Shown here: piece after piece, positions 7,417 through 14,780 of the stretch
Layout of the letters: each line of letters starts with the position of its first letter
Numbering within the stretch: position 1 is the stretch's first letter
Source of the DNA: CAZNDN01 sp964571815
GTDB lineage: Bacteria; Fibrobacterota; Chitinivibrionia; Chitinivibrionales; WJKA01
Direction: 5' to 3'
Assembly: GCA_964571815.1 (NCBI GenBank)
Contig: CAZNDN010000015.1
Span: 1 to 52,564, forward strand
Length of the DNA stretch: 52,564 nt
Position numbers and translations under genes: made by a program
The notes under the pieces: model-generated
Database searches by the model: none
What the model saw: the letters and a program-made list of their open reading frames with translations, nothing else
Told to the model about the DNA's origin: nothing

Positions 7417-8421
7417 TCAGAAATCGATCAATTCCACCTCAAAGACCAGCGTGGCGCCGGGCGGAATCACGCCGCCGGCTCCCCGGGAACCGTAGGCAAG
7501 CTCCGGCGGTATGATCAGCGTGCGCTTCTCGCCCTTTTTCATATCAAGGAACGCCTCGTCCCATCCCTTAATCACCCTTCCCGTTCCCACAGGAAACTGA
7601 AACGGCTTTCCCCGTTTCACGGAGCTGTCGAAAACCGTGCCGTCGAGCAGCTTGCCCGTGTAATGCGCGGTCACTGTCGTGCCCTTGTGCGGTGTGGGGC
7701 CGCTTCCCTCCCTGGTAACGACGTAGCGAAGGCCGGATTCAGTTGCTTTCGCCTCAGGCCATCGTTTCTCGATTTCCGCGGCAGCTTCGTCCGCCGTCTC
7801 TTCCTCTTCTTTCCGACCTTCCGCTTTCGCATCGGCCACAAGCGCCTTGAATGCGGTATCGTCACTCTTGAAACCTTCGGCGTCGGCCCCCACGCGAACA
7901 ACATTTATCGACCGGATCGCGTCGCCCTTTTCGATGCTTCGGACGACATCCATCCCCTCGACCACCGTGCCGAACACGGTGTGTCTCCCGTCAAGATGCG
8001 GGGTGGCGTCGAGGGTGATGAAGAACTGGCTTCCGTTGGTGCCCGGGCCGGCGTTGGCCATGGAGAGGATACCCGGACCCTCGTGCTTCAGGGATGGGTG
8101 GATTTCGTCGGGGAACCGGTATCCCGGTCCTCCTCGTCCCGTTCCCTCGGGGTCGCCGCCCTGAATGACAAACCCGGGTACCACCCGGTGAAACGTGAGC
8201 CCGTCGTAGTAGGGAACACCCAAATCTTTCGCGGAGTTCTCGATACTCCCTTCCGCGAGGCCGACGAAATTGGCGACGGTCATGGGCGCCTTCTCGAATT
8301 CCAGCTTTGCAACGACAGTACCTTTCTCCGTCTCGATCTCCGCGTACAGCCCTTCATCGTACTTCTGCGCAACACATCCGGCAACCGCTCCCGCGACAAT
8401 TCCGACAAGCACTTTTTTCAC
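7417..8421 (-). CDS. Lipid-anchored cyclophilin-FKBP fusion peptidyl-prolyl isomerase
   Basis: This single protein joins two unrelated prolyl isomerase folds. Residues about 25-180 are a cyclophilin (TFHRVVPGFVIQGGDP, GTNGSQFFITL and LDGRHTVFG motifs). A charged, probably helical linker follows (EGRKEEEETADEAAAEIEKR). From about residue 235 to the end is an FKBP domain (VTAHYTGKLLDGTVFDSS, VIKGWDEAFLDMKKGEKR, IPPELAYGSRGAGGVIPPGA). The start is set at the GTG at 8421, which follows GGGGAGGAG and gives a compact lipoprotein signal (KKVLVGIVAGAVAGC); a longer frame adds 13 residues without a ribosome site. It probably helps fold envelope proteins. Fused cyclophilin/FKBP proteins are known but uncommon. 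It lies 29 bases after a small zinc-ribbon-like gene. Confidence 0.93.
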   Translation of the reverse strand: MKKVLVGIVAGAVAGCVAQKYDEGLYAEIETEKGTVVAKLEFEKAPMTVANFVGLAEGSIENSAKDLGVPYYDGLTFHRVVPGFVIQGGDPEGTGRGGPGYRFPDEIHPSLKHEGPGILSMANAGPGTNGSQFFITLDATPHLDGRHTVFGTVVEGMDVVRSIEKGDAIRSINVVRVGADAEGFKSDDTAFKALVADAKAEGRKEEEETADEAAAEIEKRWPEAKATESGLRYVVTREGSGPTPHKGTTVTAHYTGKLLDGTVFDSSVKRGKPFQFPVGTGRVIKGWDEAFLDMKKGEKRTLIIPPELAYGSRGAGGVIPPGATLVFEVELIDF

Positions 8422-8450
8422 GTCTCTCCTCCCCTTGCTCAGATCGGTTT

Positions 8451-8735
8451 TCAGTCCCATTCAAACGGTGAGTGATAGTCGTCTTTCAGTTGGTCGGGAT
8501 TCTCCGTAGCCTGCTTGAATCGCGCTTCCCACTCCTTCTTCCTCCGCTCTTCGTCCCGGCGGGCCTTTTTCAGTTTGTCGTCCCACTCCGACGACTTATG
8601 CTTCTGGGCTTCGAGGAACTCATCCAGTTCGATTTTCTGACGTTCGGTGGACTGGTGGTCCACGACTTTGCCCGCGGCGGGGTCGAGCCAAAGCCGTGCA
8701 TTGCAGCACGGACAGCGCACTTCAAGCAAACTCAT
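8451..8735 (-). CDS. Small CPCC-motif (zinc-ribbon-like) protein
   Basis: A 94-residue protein starting MSLLEVRCPCCNARLWLDP, with a single CPCC pair and then a long, highly charged helical region (LDEFLEAQKHKSSEWDDKLK). The ATG at 8735 has GGAGG 5 bases upstream and is preferred over the GTG four codons earlier. CPxC/CPCC heads followed by a charged tail occur in small conserved proteins of unknown function. With only two Cys, metal binding would need a dimer or other ligands. It lies just upstream of the cyclophilin-FKBP gene and is probably co-transcribed. Confidence 0.75.
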   Translation of the reverse strand: MSLLEVRCPCCNARLWLDPAAGKVVDHQSTERQKIELDEFLEAQKHKSSEWDDKLKKARRDEERRKKEWEARFKQATENPDQLKDDYHSPFEWD

Positions 8736-8927
8736 GGTAGCCTCCACTCATAATATCCGAGCTTCACACGGAGCAGCGGGACAACGATTCCGTCCCTTCC
8801 GCGGGGTCGAACGAACTCCGGTTCGCGGTCCTGCCCCTGGACGATCCGCTGCCGGCCCGCTCCACTCCTGCCTTCAGAAAATAAATCACATACCAATGGT
8901 GCGCGCGGCTGTTCTCCGTGAAAAGTG

Positions 8928-8957
8928 TTGAATCCCGGCAAGGGCATCATGTATTAT
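8928..8957 (+). promoter_or_regulatory. Predicted sigma-70 promoter
   Basis: TTGAAT (8928-8933), an 18-base spacer, then TATTAT (8952-8957). The expected start point near 8964 argues that the protein downstream begins at the ATG at 9039 and not at the GTG at 8961. The rest of the 303-base interval 8736-9038 holds nothing else I can support. Confidence 0.5.
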
Positions 8958-9038
8958 TAAGTGTTCCGAAATGCATCTAAACACTCGTGCGTCCGGCTCG
9001 ACGGTCTTGTCGCGCCGCGGGCCGGGACAGGGACGGCG

Positions 9039-9896
9039 ATGTCGACTGAACTTCCGTTTGACGGCTATTCCGAGTTAATACGTGCGCCGCTTGAGAAGCA
9101 GGATGCTTCTTCGTTCAAGCGTATTCGGCGAATTTTTCTGGACTTGCCTCCGAATCAGCCGCAACCGTTCAGGATATTGCTGCGCCGATTGACCGGCAAG
9201 GTCTTGGGCGAGGATGAGGCGCGGAAGCGGTGGAAGGAGATCCTTGCTCACAAGCAGGAGTTGGAGGGCGTGCTTGGCCGAAGGGTGGGGATTCAGGCGG
9301 CCGCGGTCGACCTCTTCGACCTTCCGGGCGACGCCCACGACCAATTCAACGCGGGCGAGCCGACGTACCGCAGCCTGGCGCCGGCGCGCAACGCCAGAGA
9401 CAGCTTTCAATTAGGCGGAGGCCGTCCCACCGACGGGTATCACGTGGAAAAGCTGAGGGAAGAGATGACCAGGGCACGACGGTACCGTCATTCGCTGTCG
9501 GCAATTCTGGTGGATGTTGAGGACGTCGGCGCCGCCGATATGGGAGTATGCCGGGGGCTTGGCGAGCGGATCCTCGCGGCCGTGGTGAGAATCATCCAGA
9601 GTACGGTCCGGACTGTTGACTTCGTAGCAAGGCATTCCGAACAGCGGTTCCTGGTGATCCTTCCCAACACCAATCACCGGGAAGCCTCTGAGCTGGCAGC
9701 GCGGCTGTGCGGCAACATCAGGTCCCGAACCGCACGGATGAAGGGGTTTGAATCGAGGCGCCTTGCCGTCGGTTCCTCGGTACGGCAGTTGTGCGACGAA
9801 GAATCCTCGGTGGAGTTCCTGCGCCGGATAGAATCGGAGCTGGAGCAGGAGAAGGAAGCCCGGAGGGCGGCTTCGAACGCCGAAGGCGGAGCCTGA
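9039..9896 (+). CDS. Degenerate GGDEF-domain protein
   Basis: 285 residues. The C-terminal half follows the diguanylate cyclase pattern (LREEMTRARRYRHSLSAILV, VDVEDVG, then RTVDFVARHSEQRFLVILPN), but the catalytic GG(D/E)EF is replaced by HSEQRF and the N-D-x-x-GH segment is lost. Cyclase activity is therefore not expected; the domain may bind nucleotide or a partner. The N-terminal 110 residues have no recognised domain. The start is the ATG at 9039, with AGGGA upstream; a GTG frame extends to 8961 but would begin at the predicted transcription start. The next gene, a STAS protein, follows after 122 bases. Confidence 0.75.
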   Translation: MSTELPFDGYSELIRAPLEKQDASSFKRIRRIFLDLPPNQPQPFRILLRRLTGKVLGEDEARKRWKEILAHKQELEGVLGRRVGIQAAAVDLFDLPGDAHDQFNAGEPTYRSLAPARNARDSFQLGGGRPTDGYHVEKLREEMTRARRYRHSLSAILVDVEDVGAADMGVCRGLGERILAAVVRIIQSTVRTVDFVARHSEQRFLVILPNTNHREASELAARLCGNIRSRTARMKGFESRRLAVGSSVRQLCDEESSVEFLRRIESELEQEKEARRAASNAEGGA

Positions 9897-10018
9897 GACA
9901 TCCCGCGCCCGGGCGCCGGGCCGTCATGTCGCGCGAGGGCACTTTCTTTTTTGGACACGACTTAATTATATTACAATAGTGGCCGTTGACGGCCAATTCC
10001 GGGAGGATGTGCAGAAAT

Positions 10019-10363
10019 ATGGAGATTGGCGGGCGCAGTTTAAACGGTTTTCATGTTGTCGACGTGGTGGGGAAGATCGATCGCCTGCGTGATTCTATCG
10101 TCCTGAAATCCTACGTCAACACCCTGCTGGAGCAGGGAACCCTTCATATCGCCATGAATCTGGCGAAGGTCACCTACCTGGACAGCGGCGCCCTGAACGT
10201 GTTGATCTATTGCCGCAACACGCTTCACAAGCGGAAGGGTGAATTCATACTCATCGAACCCAACGAGTATGTCAACGACGTGCTGGAGGTTGTGGGGCTG
10301 CATAAACTGGTGAGGATATACTCCAAAGAGGAGGATTTTGAGCATGACACGCAGAGTGCTTAG
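10019..10363 (+). CDS. STAS-domain (anti-sigma factor antagonist-like) protein
   Basis: A 114-residue single STAS domain. It starts with VVDVVGKIDRLRDS and contains VTYLDSGALNVLIYCRN, in which the Asp-Ser of the family's phosphorylation loop is kept. Such proteins bind anti-sigma or switch kinases when unphosphorylated. No partner kinase or phosphatase is in the window. The ATG at 10019 was chosen; an ATG at 10007 and a TTG at 9986 are also in frame. An AT-rich TTGGAC-N15-TACAAT (9951-9977) upstream could be a promoter with a short spacer. Its end overlaps the following lipoprotein gene by 20 bases. Confidence 0.82.
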   Translation: MEIGGRSLNGFHVVDVVGKIDRLRDSIVLKSYVNTLLEQGTLHIAMNLAKVTYLDSGALNVLIYCRNTLHKRKGEFILIEPNEYVNDVLEVVGLHKLVRIYSKEEDFEHDTQSA

Positions 10364-10676
10364 CCTGCTGGTTGCCGTGCTGGCGATCGGCGCGGGTTGC
10401 ACGAGCAAGCAGCTCGTCAAGCCCGACATGGAGAAGATTGATGCCTATATCAGGGCCAATCCCGATCTGCCGGAACTGGACAAGGCATGTATCTACGACG
10501 GCCGGTTCGAGGTCGGGCTGCGCAAGGAAACGGTGAAGTTTCTTCTGGGCGAGCCGAAAAAGGTTGAAATTGTCCATCAGCCGTGGGCCACACAGCAAAA
10601 CTGGACGTACAAGAAGGGCGGCAGGAAGGTCTTCATTATCGAAGAAGACCATGTCGTGGGTATTCTTCAGGACTGA
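10344..10676 (+). CDS. BamE/SmpA-like lipoprotein
   Basis: A 110-residue protein with a lipoprotein signal (MTRRVLSLLVAVLAIGAGC). The core EVGLRKETVKFLLGEPKKVE followed by an aromatic strand (WTYKKGGRKVFIIEED) resembles the SmpA/OmlA/BamE fold (G-M-x-x-x-x-V-x-x-x-L-G-x-P). The ATG at 10344 has GGAGG nine bases upstream; an in-frame TTG at 10338 is rejected. The start lies inside the STAS gene, so translation is probably coupled. An outer-membrane role is inferred from the fold and lipobox only. The 124-base convergent interval downstream holds no clear terminator. Confidence 0.72.
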   Translation: MTRRVLSLLVAVLAIGAGCTSKQLVKPDMEKIDAYIRANPDLPELDKACIYDGRFEVGLRKETVKFLLGEPKKVEIVHQPWATQQNWTYKKGGRKVFIIEEDHVVGILQD

Positions 10677-10800
10677 CAACCTCTCTGGGTCACGTCCGTG
10701 GGTGCGGGGCGCAATGTACGGCGCGGGGCAGTCAACAACTTCACCATGCCCGACATTCTTCCTCTCACCTCACCTCCTTCCCAAAGGTAATGCGGTCGAA

Positions 10801-11691
10801 TTACGTCTGTTCGTCGTTGAACTCTCCGTTGCCGGCGGCCTCCGACAGCGGTTCCGATTCCATGCGCCGCGCGTTTCTGATCCTGGCGGCGACGACCGCC
10901 GCGATGAACAGGACTGCTATCGCGATCCAGATGAGATACGTATCGGCCAGGAGGAACACGAACCGGTAGTCTTTCACGAGCCGGGAGCGAACAAAGCTTT
11001 CCAGCTCCTCCTGCCGCAGGGCAAGGGTCGCGTACAGGCCCTCCCGGAAACTCCCTTCACGCTGAGCATTCCGAAGGATCTCCGGCAGCACTTCCATGCC
11101 CCAGGTGTCGATCAGGTAGCGCACTGCCTGGCGGCTCTGGCTGTACGCCAGTTGGGCATGGACCCTGCCGAATGAGTTCACCGAGTCAATCCGGTCGAGG
11201 CTGAGCAGATTGCCGGTGAAGATCGCCCGGGAAATGATGATGTGCTCCGACCACGGCACTTCTCCCGAAAGCATCATCGCAATACCCTCGTGCACCCATC
11301 GTGGAATCTCCGTCCGCCGGTAGGCCCTCAGCAGCACGATGTGGACCAGTTCGTGGGTGGTGACCTGGGCAAAGTTGCGATGCTGAAACGGTTTGCGGTC
11401 AACCGGGACCACGATCCTGTCGGGGTCGACTACGCCGCCTCCGCCCCATTCGGGCAGGCCTCGTGCCGCTTCCGGAGCATCTTCTCCGCGAAAGAAATCG
11501 ACCAGTATGGGGCTCGCGGAGGGTTTGGCATGCGGAGCCAGAAGCCCGTAGAAACGGTAGTATTTCTCCGTCAGATCCCACCGATCGATTCCCGGAGGAG
11601 CGAGGCCGCGGATCGTGATGAGTTCGCCGCCGAGGCAGGCCCCGGCACATACCGAAAGAGCGGTCAGCAGGACGGTACGTAGCATACGCAT
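10801..11691 (-). CDS. Membrane-anchored gluzincin-like peptidase (peptidase MA family)
   Basis: 296 residues with an N-terminal signal (MLRTVLLTALSVCAGACLGG), a zinc-binding TTHELVHIVLLRAY (HExxH), the downstream WVHEGIAMML (WxxEGxA, third zinc ligand Glu), and a C-terminal membrane helix (YLIWIAIAVLFIAAVVAARI) with a basic tail. The catalytic domain would face the periplasm. The start at 11691 was chosen for the signal peptide; the frame is open to 11793 with weak start sites. It lies about 190 bases downstream of the ABC importer operon on the same strand. Substrates are unknown. Confidence 0.8.
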   Translation of the reverse strand: MRMLRTVLLTALSVCAGACLGGELITIRGLAPPGIDRWDLTEKYYRFYGLLAPHAKPSASPILVDFFRGEDAPEAARGLPEWGGGGVVDPDRIVVPVDRKPFQHRNFAQVTTHELVHIVLLRAYRRTEIPRWVHEGIAMMLSGEVPWSEHIIISRAIFTGNLLSLDRIDSVNSFGRVHAQLAYSQSRQAVRYLIDTWGMEVLPEILRNAQREGSFREGLYATLALRQEELESFVRSRLVKDYRFVFLLADTYLIWIAIAVLFIAAVVAARIRNARRMESEPLSEAAGNGEFNDEQT

Positions 11692-11883
11692 CCGCGCCGT
11701 GGGCAACAGTGTGCAGACCGGTGGCCGGAGAATCTCGTTTTGGCGGGGCATGAAGAAATGCCGGATGGGCGAGGTCGCGAGCCGTCGTTCCACGGGCCCT
11801 GCTCACATTTCAGAGGGTTCCGCACCGGCTCCGTGATGGTCGCTCCGTTTCGATCCCGTCGTGAGCCTCGGAGGCGGGGCCTC

Positions 11884-12966
11884 TCAGAGAACGTCGCCCG
11901 TCTCCCCGTGAAACACATACAGGGACTCGCGCTGCGCGGAGAAAGCAACCGCTTCCCCCGTCTTGAACGTGTCGGTGTTGTGGGTCTTGGCAATGAATGA
12001 AGCTTTCTCGCCCATGGATACGTAGACCAGCATTTCCGAGCCGAGTGGCTCGTTGATATCGACCGTGCCGATGAAGAGGTTCGCGCCCTCCCGGGTATCG
12101 GTGAATATGAGATCTTCGGGGCGCACGCCCAGCGCCACCGTTTCGCACCCGGCATTCTTCACCGACCGCAGTTTTTCGTCGGGCAGCTCGTATCGGGTGT
12201 CGCCCGAAATCAGCCCGTCGGTATCGACCTTGCAGTCAATGAAATTCATTGCCGGCGAGCCGATGAAACCGGCGACGAAGCGATTTGCGGGTTTGCGATA
12301 AATTTCCATGGGTTCCCCGACCTGCTGAATCTCCCCGTCGTTCATGACCACAATCCGGTCCCCCATGGTCATAGCTTCCACCTGATCGTGCGTCACGTAG
12401 ATGATCGTAGCCTCGAGGCGCGTGTGGAGCTGACAGATCTCCTTGCGCATCTGCACCCGCATCTTGGCATCGAGATTGGAGAGGGGCTCATCGAACAGGA
12501 ATACCTTCGGTTTCCGGACGATTGCGCGGCCGACGGCAACTCGCTGGCGCTGGCCGCCGGAGAGCGCCTTCGGTTTGCGGTAGAGGTACGGCGTAAGGCC
12601 CAGAATCTGGGCCGCATCCTGCACCCTTCCGTCGATTTCACTCTTGGGAAACCGCCGCAGCTTCAGGCCGAACGCCATGTTGTTGTAGACGTCCATGTGC
12701 GGGTAAAGTGCATAGTTCTGGAACACCATGGCGATGTCCCGGTCCTTGGGAGGAATGTCGTTGATTCGCTTCCCGTCGATGATGAGATTGCCGGAGGTGA
12801 TATCCTCCAGACCCGCAATCATTCGCAGTGTCGTGGACTTGCCGCATCCCGAAGGGCCGACCAGCACCACGAATTCCTTGTCGTTGACGGTAAGGTCGAA
12901 GCCGCTGACGGCCGTAACATTCTCATCGAAAACCTTGGTTATTTTCTCCAACCTTACTTCCGCCAT
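11884..12966 (-). CDS. ABC importer ATPase, MalK/UgpC family
   Basis: A 360-residue ATPase of the carbohydrate-uptake CUT1 class. It has Walker A GPSGCGKSTTLRMIAGLE, signature LSGGQRQRVAVGRAI, Walker B VFLFDEPLSNLD, the H-loop VTHDQVEAMTM, and a C-terminal TOBE/MalK-type regulatory region (VALGVRPEDLIFTDT). It would power the two permeases encoded immediately upstream (gap 15 bases). The substrate cannot be read from the ATPase; glycerol-3-phosphate, maltose-type and other oligosaccharide systems share it. Confidence 0.95.
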   Translation of the reverse strand: MAEVRLEKITKVFDENVTAVSGFDLTVNDKEFVVLVGPSGCGKSTTLRMIAGLEDITSGNLIIDGKRINDIPPKDRDIAMVFQNYALYPHMDVYNNMAFGLKLRRFPKSEIDGRVQDAAQILGLTPYLYRKPKALSGGQRQRVAVGRAIVRKPKVFLFDEPLSNLDAKMRVQMRKEICQLHTRLEATIIYVTHDQVEAMTMGDRIVVMNDGEIQQVGEPMEIYRKPANRFVAGFIGSPAMNFIDCKVDTDGLISGDTRYELPDEKLRSVKNAGCETVALGVRPEDLIFTDTREGANLFIGTVDINEPLGSEMLVYVSMGEKASFIAKTHNTDTFKTGEAVAFSAQRESLYVFHGETGDVL

Positions 12967-12981
12967 GGGAAATGCTCCTTG

Positions 12982-13803
12982 CTAACCCTTGATTGCCCCT
13001 TGAGAAAGACCCTTGACAAACAGCCGCATCGTGAATATGAAGATAAGCACGAGGGGGATGGAGGAGATGGTGTACCCCGCCATCATCTGGCCCCACATCT
13101 TCACGTACTCCCCGTCCAGCTTCACCAGCCCCGCGGCCAGGGTCAGCAGTTCGTCGTCACGTATAAGCACCATGGGGAGTATGAAATCGTTCCACACGGC
13201 AACGAACTGCAGGATTGCCAGCGTCGACACGATCGAGCCCGACATCGGCACCACGATATTGAATATCTGCTTCAGCGGACCGGCGCCGTCGATCTCCGCC
13301 GCGTCGAACAGATCCTGGGGAATTTCTTCAATGAAGTTGCGAAGCACGTATATCTGCAGGACCTGGCTTGCGGTAATGCCCAGTATGACCAGTGCAAAGA
13401 GCGAGTTGAGCAGACCAATGCTCTTAATCACCATGAACAGCGGAATCAGGTTTGCGACGGTGGGCATGAGCAGCAGAATCAGGAAGAGATACCACAAGAG
13501 CGTCGAGCCGGGCGCCTTGTATCGCGCGAAGAAGAATGCTCCGGGGATCGTGAAGCAGAACGTGAAGGCGACGGCAGTCACGGCAACGAACACCGTGTTG
13601 AAAATGTAGTCCTTCACCAGGCCCCAGGCAACCACCCAGTTGTCCAGGTGGAGGGGGAACACGAAGTGGAACGGGTTCTGCATGAACTGGGCGTTGCTCT
13701 TGAAGCTGATATTCAGCATGACGTAGAGCGGGAAGAAGGCAAGCAGCAGAATCAGCATGATGAAGCCGTTCTTGATGAGTTCCGCTTTACGTGTGCCCTT
13801 CAT
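12982..13803 (-). CDS. ABC sugar transporter permease, MalG/UgpE type
   Basis: 273 residues with six predicted membrane spans. The cytoplasmic EAA coupling loop is DAAEIDGAGPLKQIFNIVVP. It ends with a MalG-like C-terminus (FVKGLSQGAIKG). It pairs with the permease encoded upstream, 13 bases away, to form the transport channel. Confidence 0.93.
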   Translation of the reverse strand: MKGTRKAELIKNGFIMLILLLAFFPLYVMLNISFKSNAQFMQNPFHFVFPLHLDNWVVAWGLVKDYIFNTVFVAVTAVAFTFCFTIPGAFFFARYKAPGSTLLWYLFLILLLMPTVANLIPLFMVIKSIGLLNSLFALVILGITASQVLQIYVLRNFIEEIPQDLFDAAEIDGAGPLKQIFNIVVPMSGSIVSTLAILQFVAVWNDFILPMVLIRDDELLTLAAGLVKLDGEYVKMWGQMMAGYTISSIPLVLIFIFTMRLFVKGLSQGAIKG

Positions 13804-13816
13804 GGTACGACCCTTC

Positions 13817-14770
13817 CTATTTCTCGACCCTGAGGAAACGGTTGTTGATTTCGGTCAGCAGAAGAATGAAGGCAAACAGCAGAATGCCGATGGCGCACGC
13901 ATAGCCTGCGCGCTGGTGCACAAAGGCGTTTACATACATGTACAGCCCCGGTACCATGGCTTTGCCGTTGGGGCCGCCGTTGGGGCCGAACAGCACGAGC
14001 ATCAGACCGTACGTCTTCAGCGTCCCGATAATCATCATGACCATGTTGATCCGAACCTGCGTCATGATCAGGGGGAATTCTATGTAGAAGAATTTCTGAA
14101 ACCACCCGATACCGTCGATATCCGCGGCCTCGTAGACGCTCTTGTCGATACTCTGGAGGCCGGCAAGGTAGATCAGCACGCCCACGATCCCGACCCAGGG
14201 AAAACCCCAGAGGATCAGTGCCGGAATCACCAGCTTTTCATCGCCAAGCCAGACGGGGTTGACGCCCTCGATGAACACGCCCCAGTCGAACACCTTGTCG
14301 ATATGAATCAGGACGTTCATCAGACCCGTGGCGTGCAGGAACTTGTTGAGCAAGCCGGCGCTCGGATCATAGAAAAACTTCCAGATGAGCAGTTGCACCA
14401 TCCAGGGAATAATCATGGGCACCACGAAAAGCACCTTGTACACGTAGGCGGCCTTGTTGCTCTCCAGGCGGTTGATTACCACGGCCGTTGCCACCGAGGG
14501 AATCATCTTCACCACATTGAATGCGACGAGTATGGCGATGACGCCGAAGCCGTACCACAGGACGGGATCCTGGAAGGCTTCGACGAAGTTACGCAGCCCG
14601 ATGAATTCGTTGATATAGTCGCCGTTCCAGCGGAAGAATGCATGGTAGATGCCGCTGACGGCGGGGAAATAGGCGAATACGCCGATGATCAGCGCACTGG
14701 GCAGGATCAGGAAGTAAATATACCACAGCGACTTCAATCGCGCCGCCGAGATCATTTTTTTGCCCGCCAT
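13817..14770 (-). CDS. ABC sugar transporter permease, MalF/UgpA type
   Basis: 317 residues. The first span follows KSLWYIYFLILPSALIIGVF and the EAA loop is EAADIDGIGWFQKFFYIEFP. A periplasmic loop between early spans (PVLWYGFGVIAIL onward) is typical of MalF-like proteins, though short. It starts 10 bases after the binding-protein gene and precedes the MalG-type partner. Confidence 0.93.
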   Translation of the reverse strand: MAGKKMISAARLKSLWYIYFLILPSALIIGVFAYFPAVSGIYHAFFRWNGDYINEFIGLRNFVEAFQDPVLWYGFGVIAILVAFNVVKMIPSVATAVVINRLESNKAAYVYKVLFVVPMIIPWMVQLLIWKFFYDPSAGLLNKFLHATGLMNVLIHIDKVFDWGVFIEGVNPVWLGDEKLVIPALILWGFPWVGIVGVLIYLAGLQSIDKSVYEAADIDGIGWFQKFFYIEFPLIMTQVRINMVMMIIGTLKTYGLMLVLFGPNGGPNGKAMVPGLYMYVNAFVHQRAGYACAIGILLFAFILLLTEINNRFLRVEK

Positions 14771-14780
14771 AAGACCACCT

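Noticed and set aside
9039..9896. Active diguanylate cyclase
   Set aside because: The GG(D/E)EF site and the upstream N-D-x-x-GH residues are absent.
12388..13833. 481-codon plus-strand frame opposite the ABC ATPase and permease
   Set aside because: The His/Glu/Asp-rich translation is the mirror of hydrophobic permease codons. The minus-strand genes are certain.
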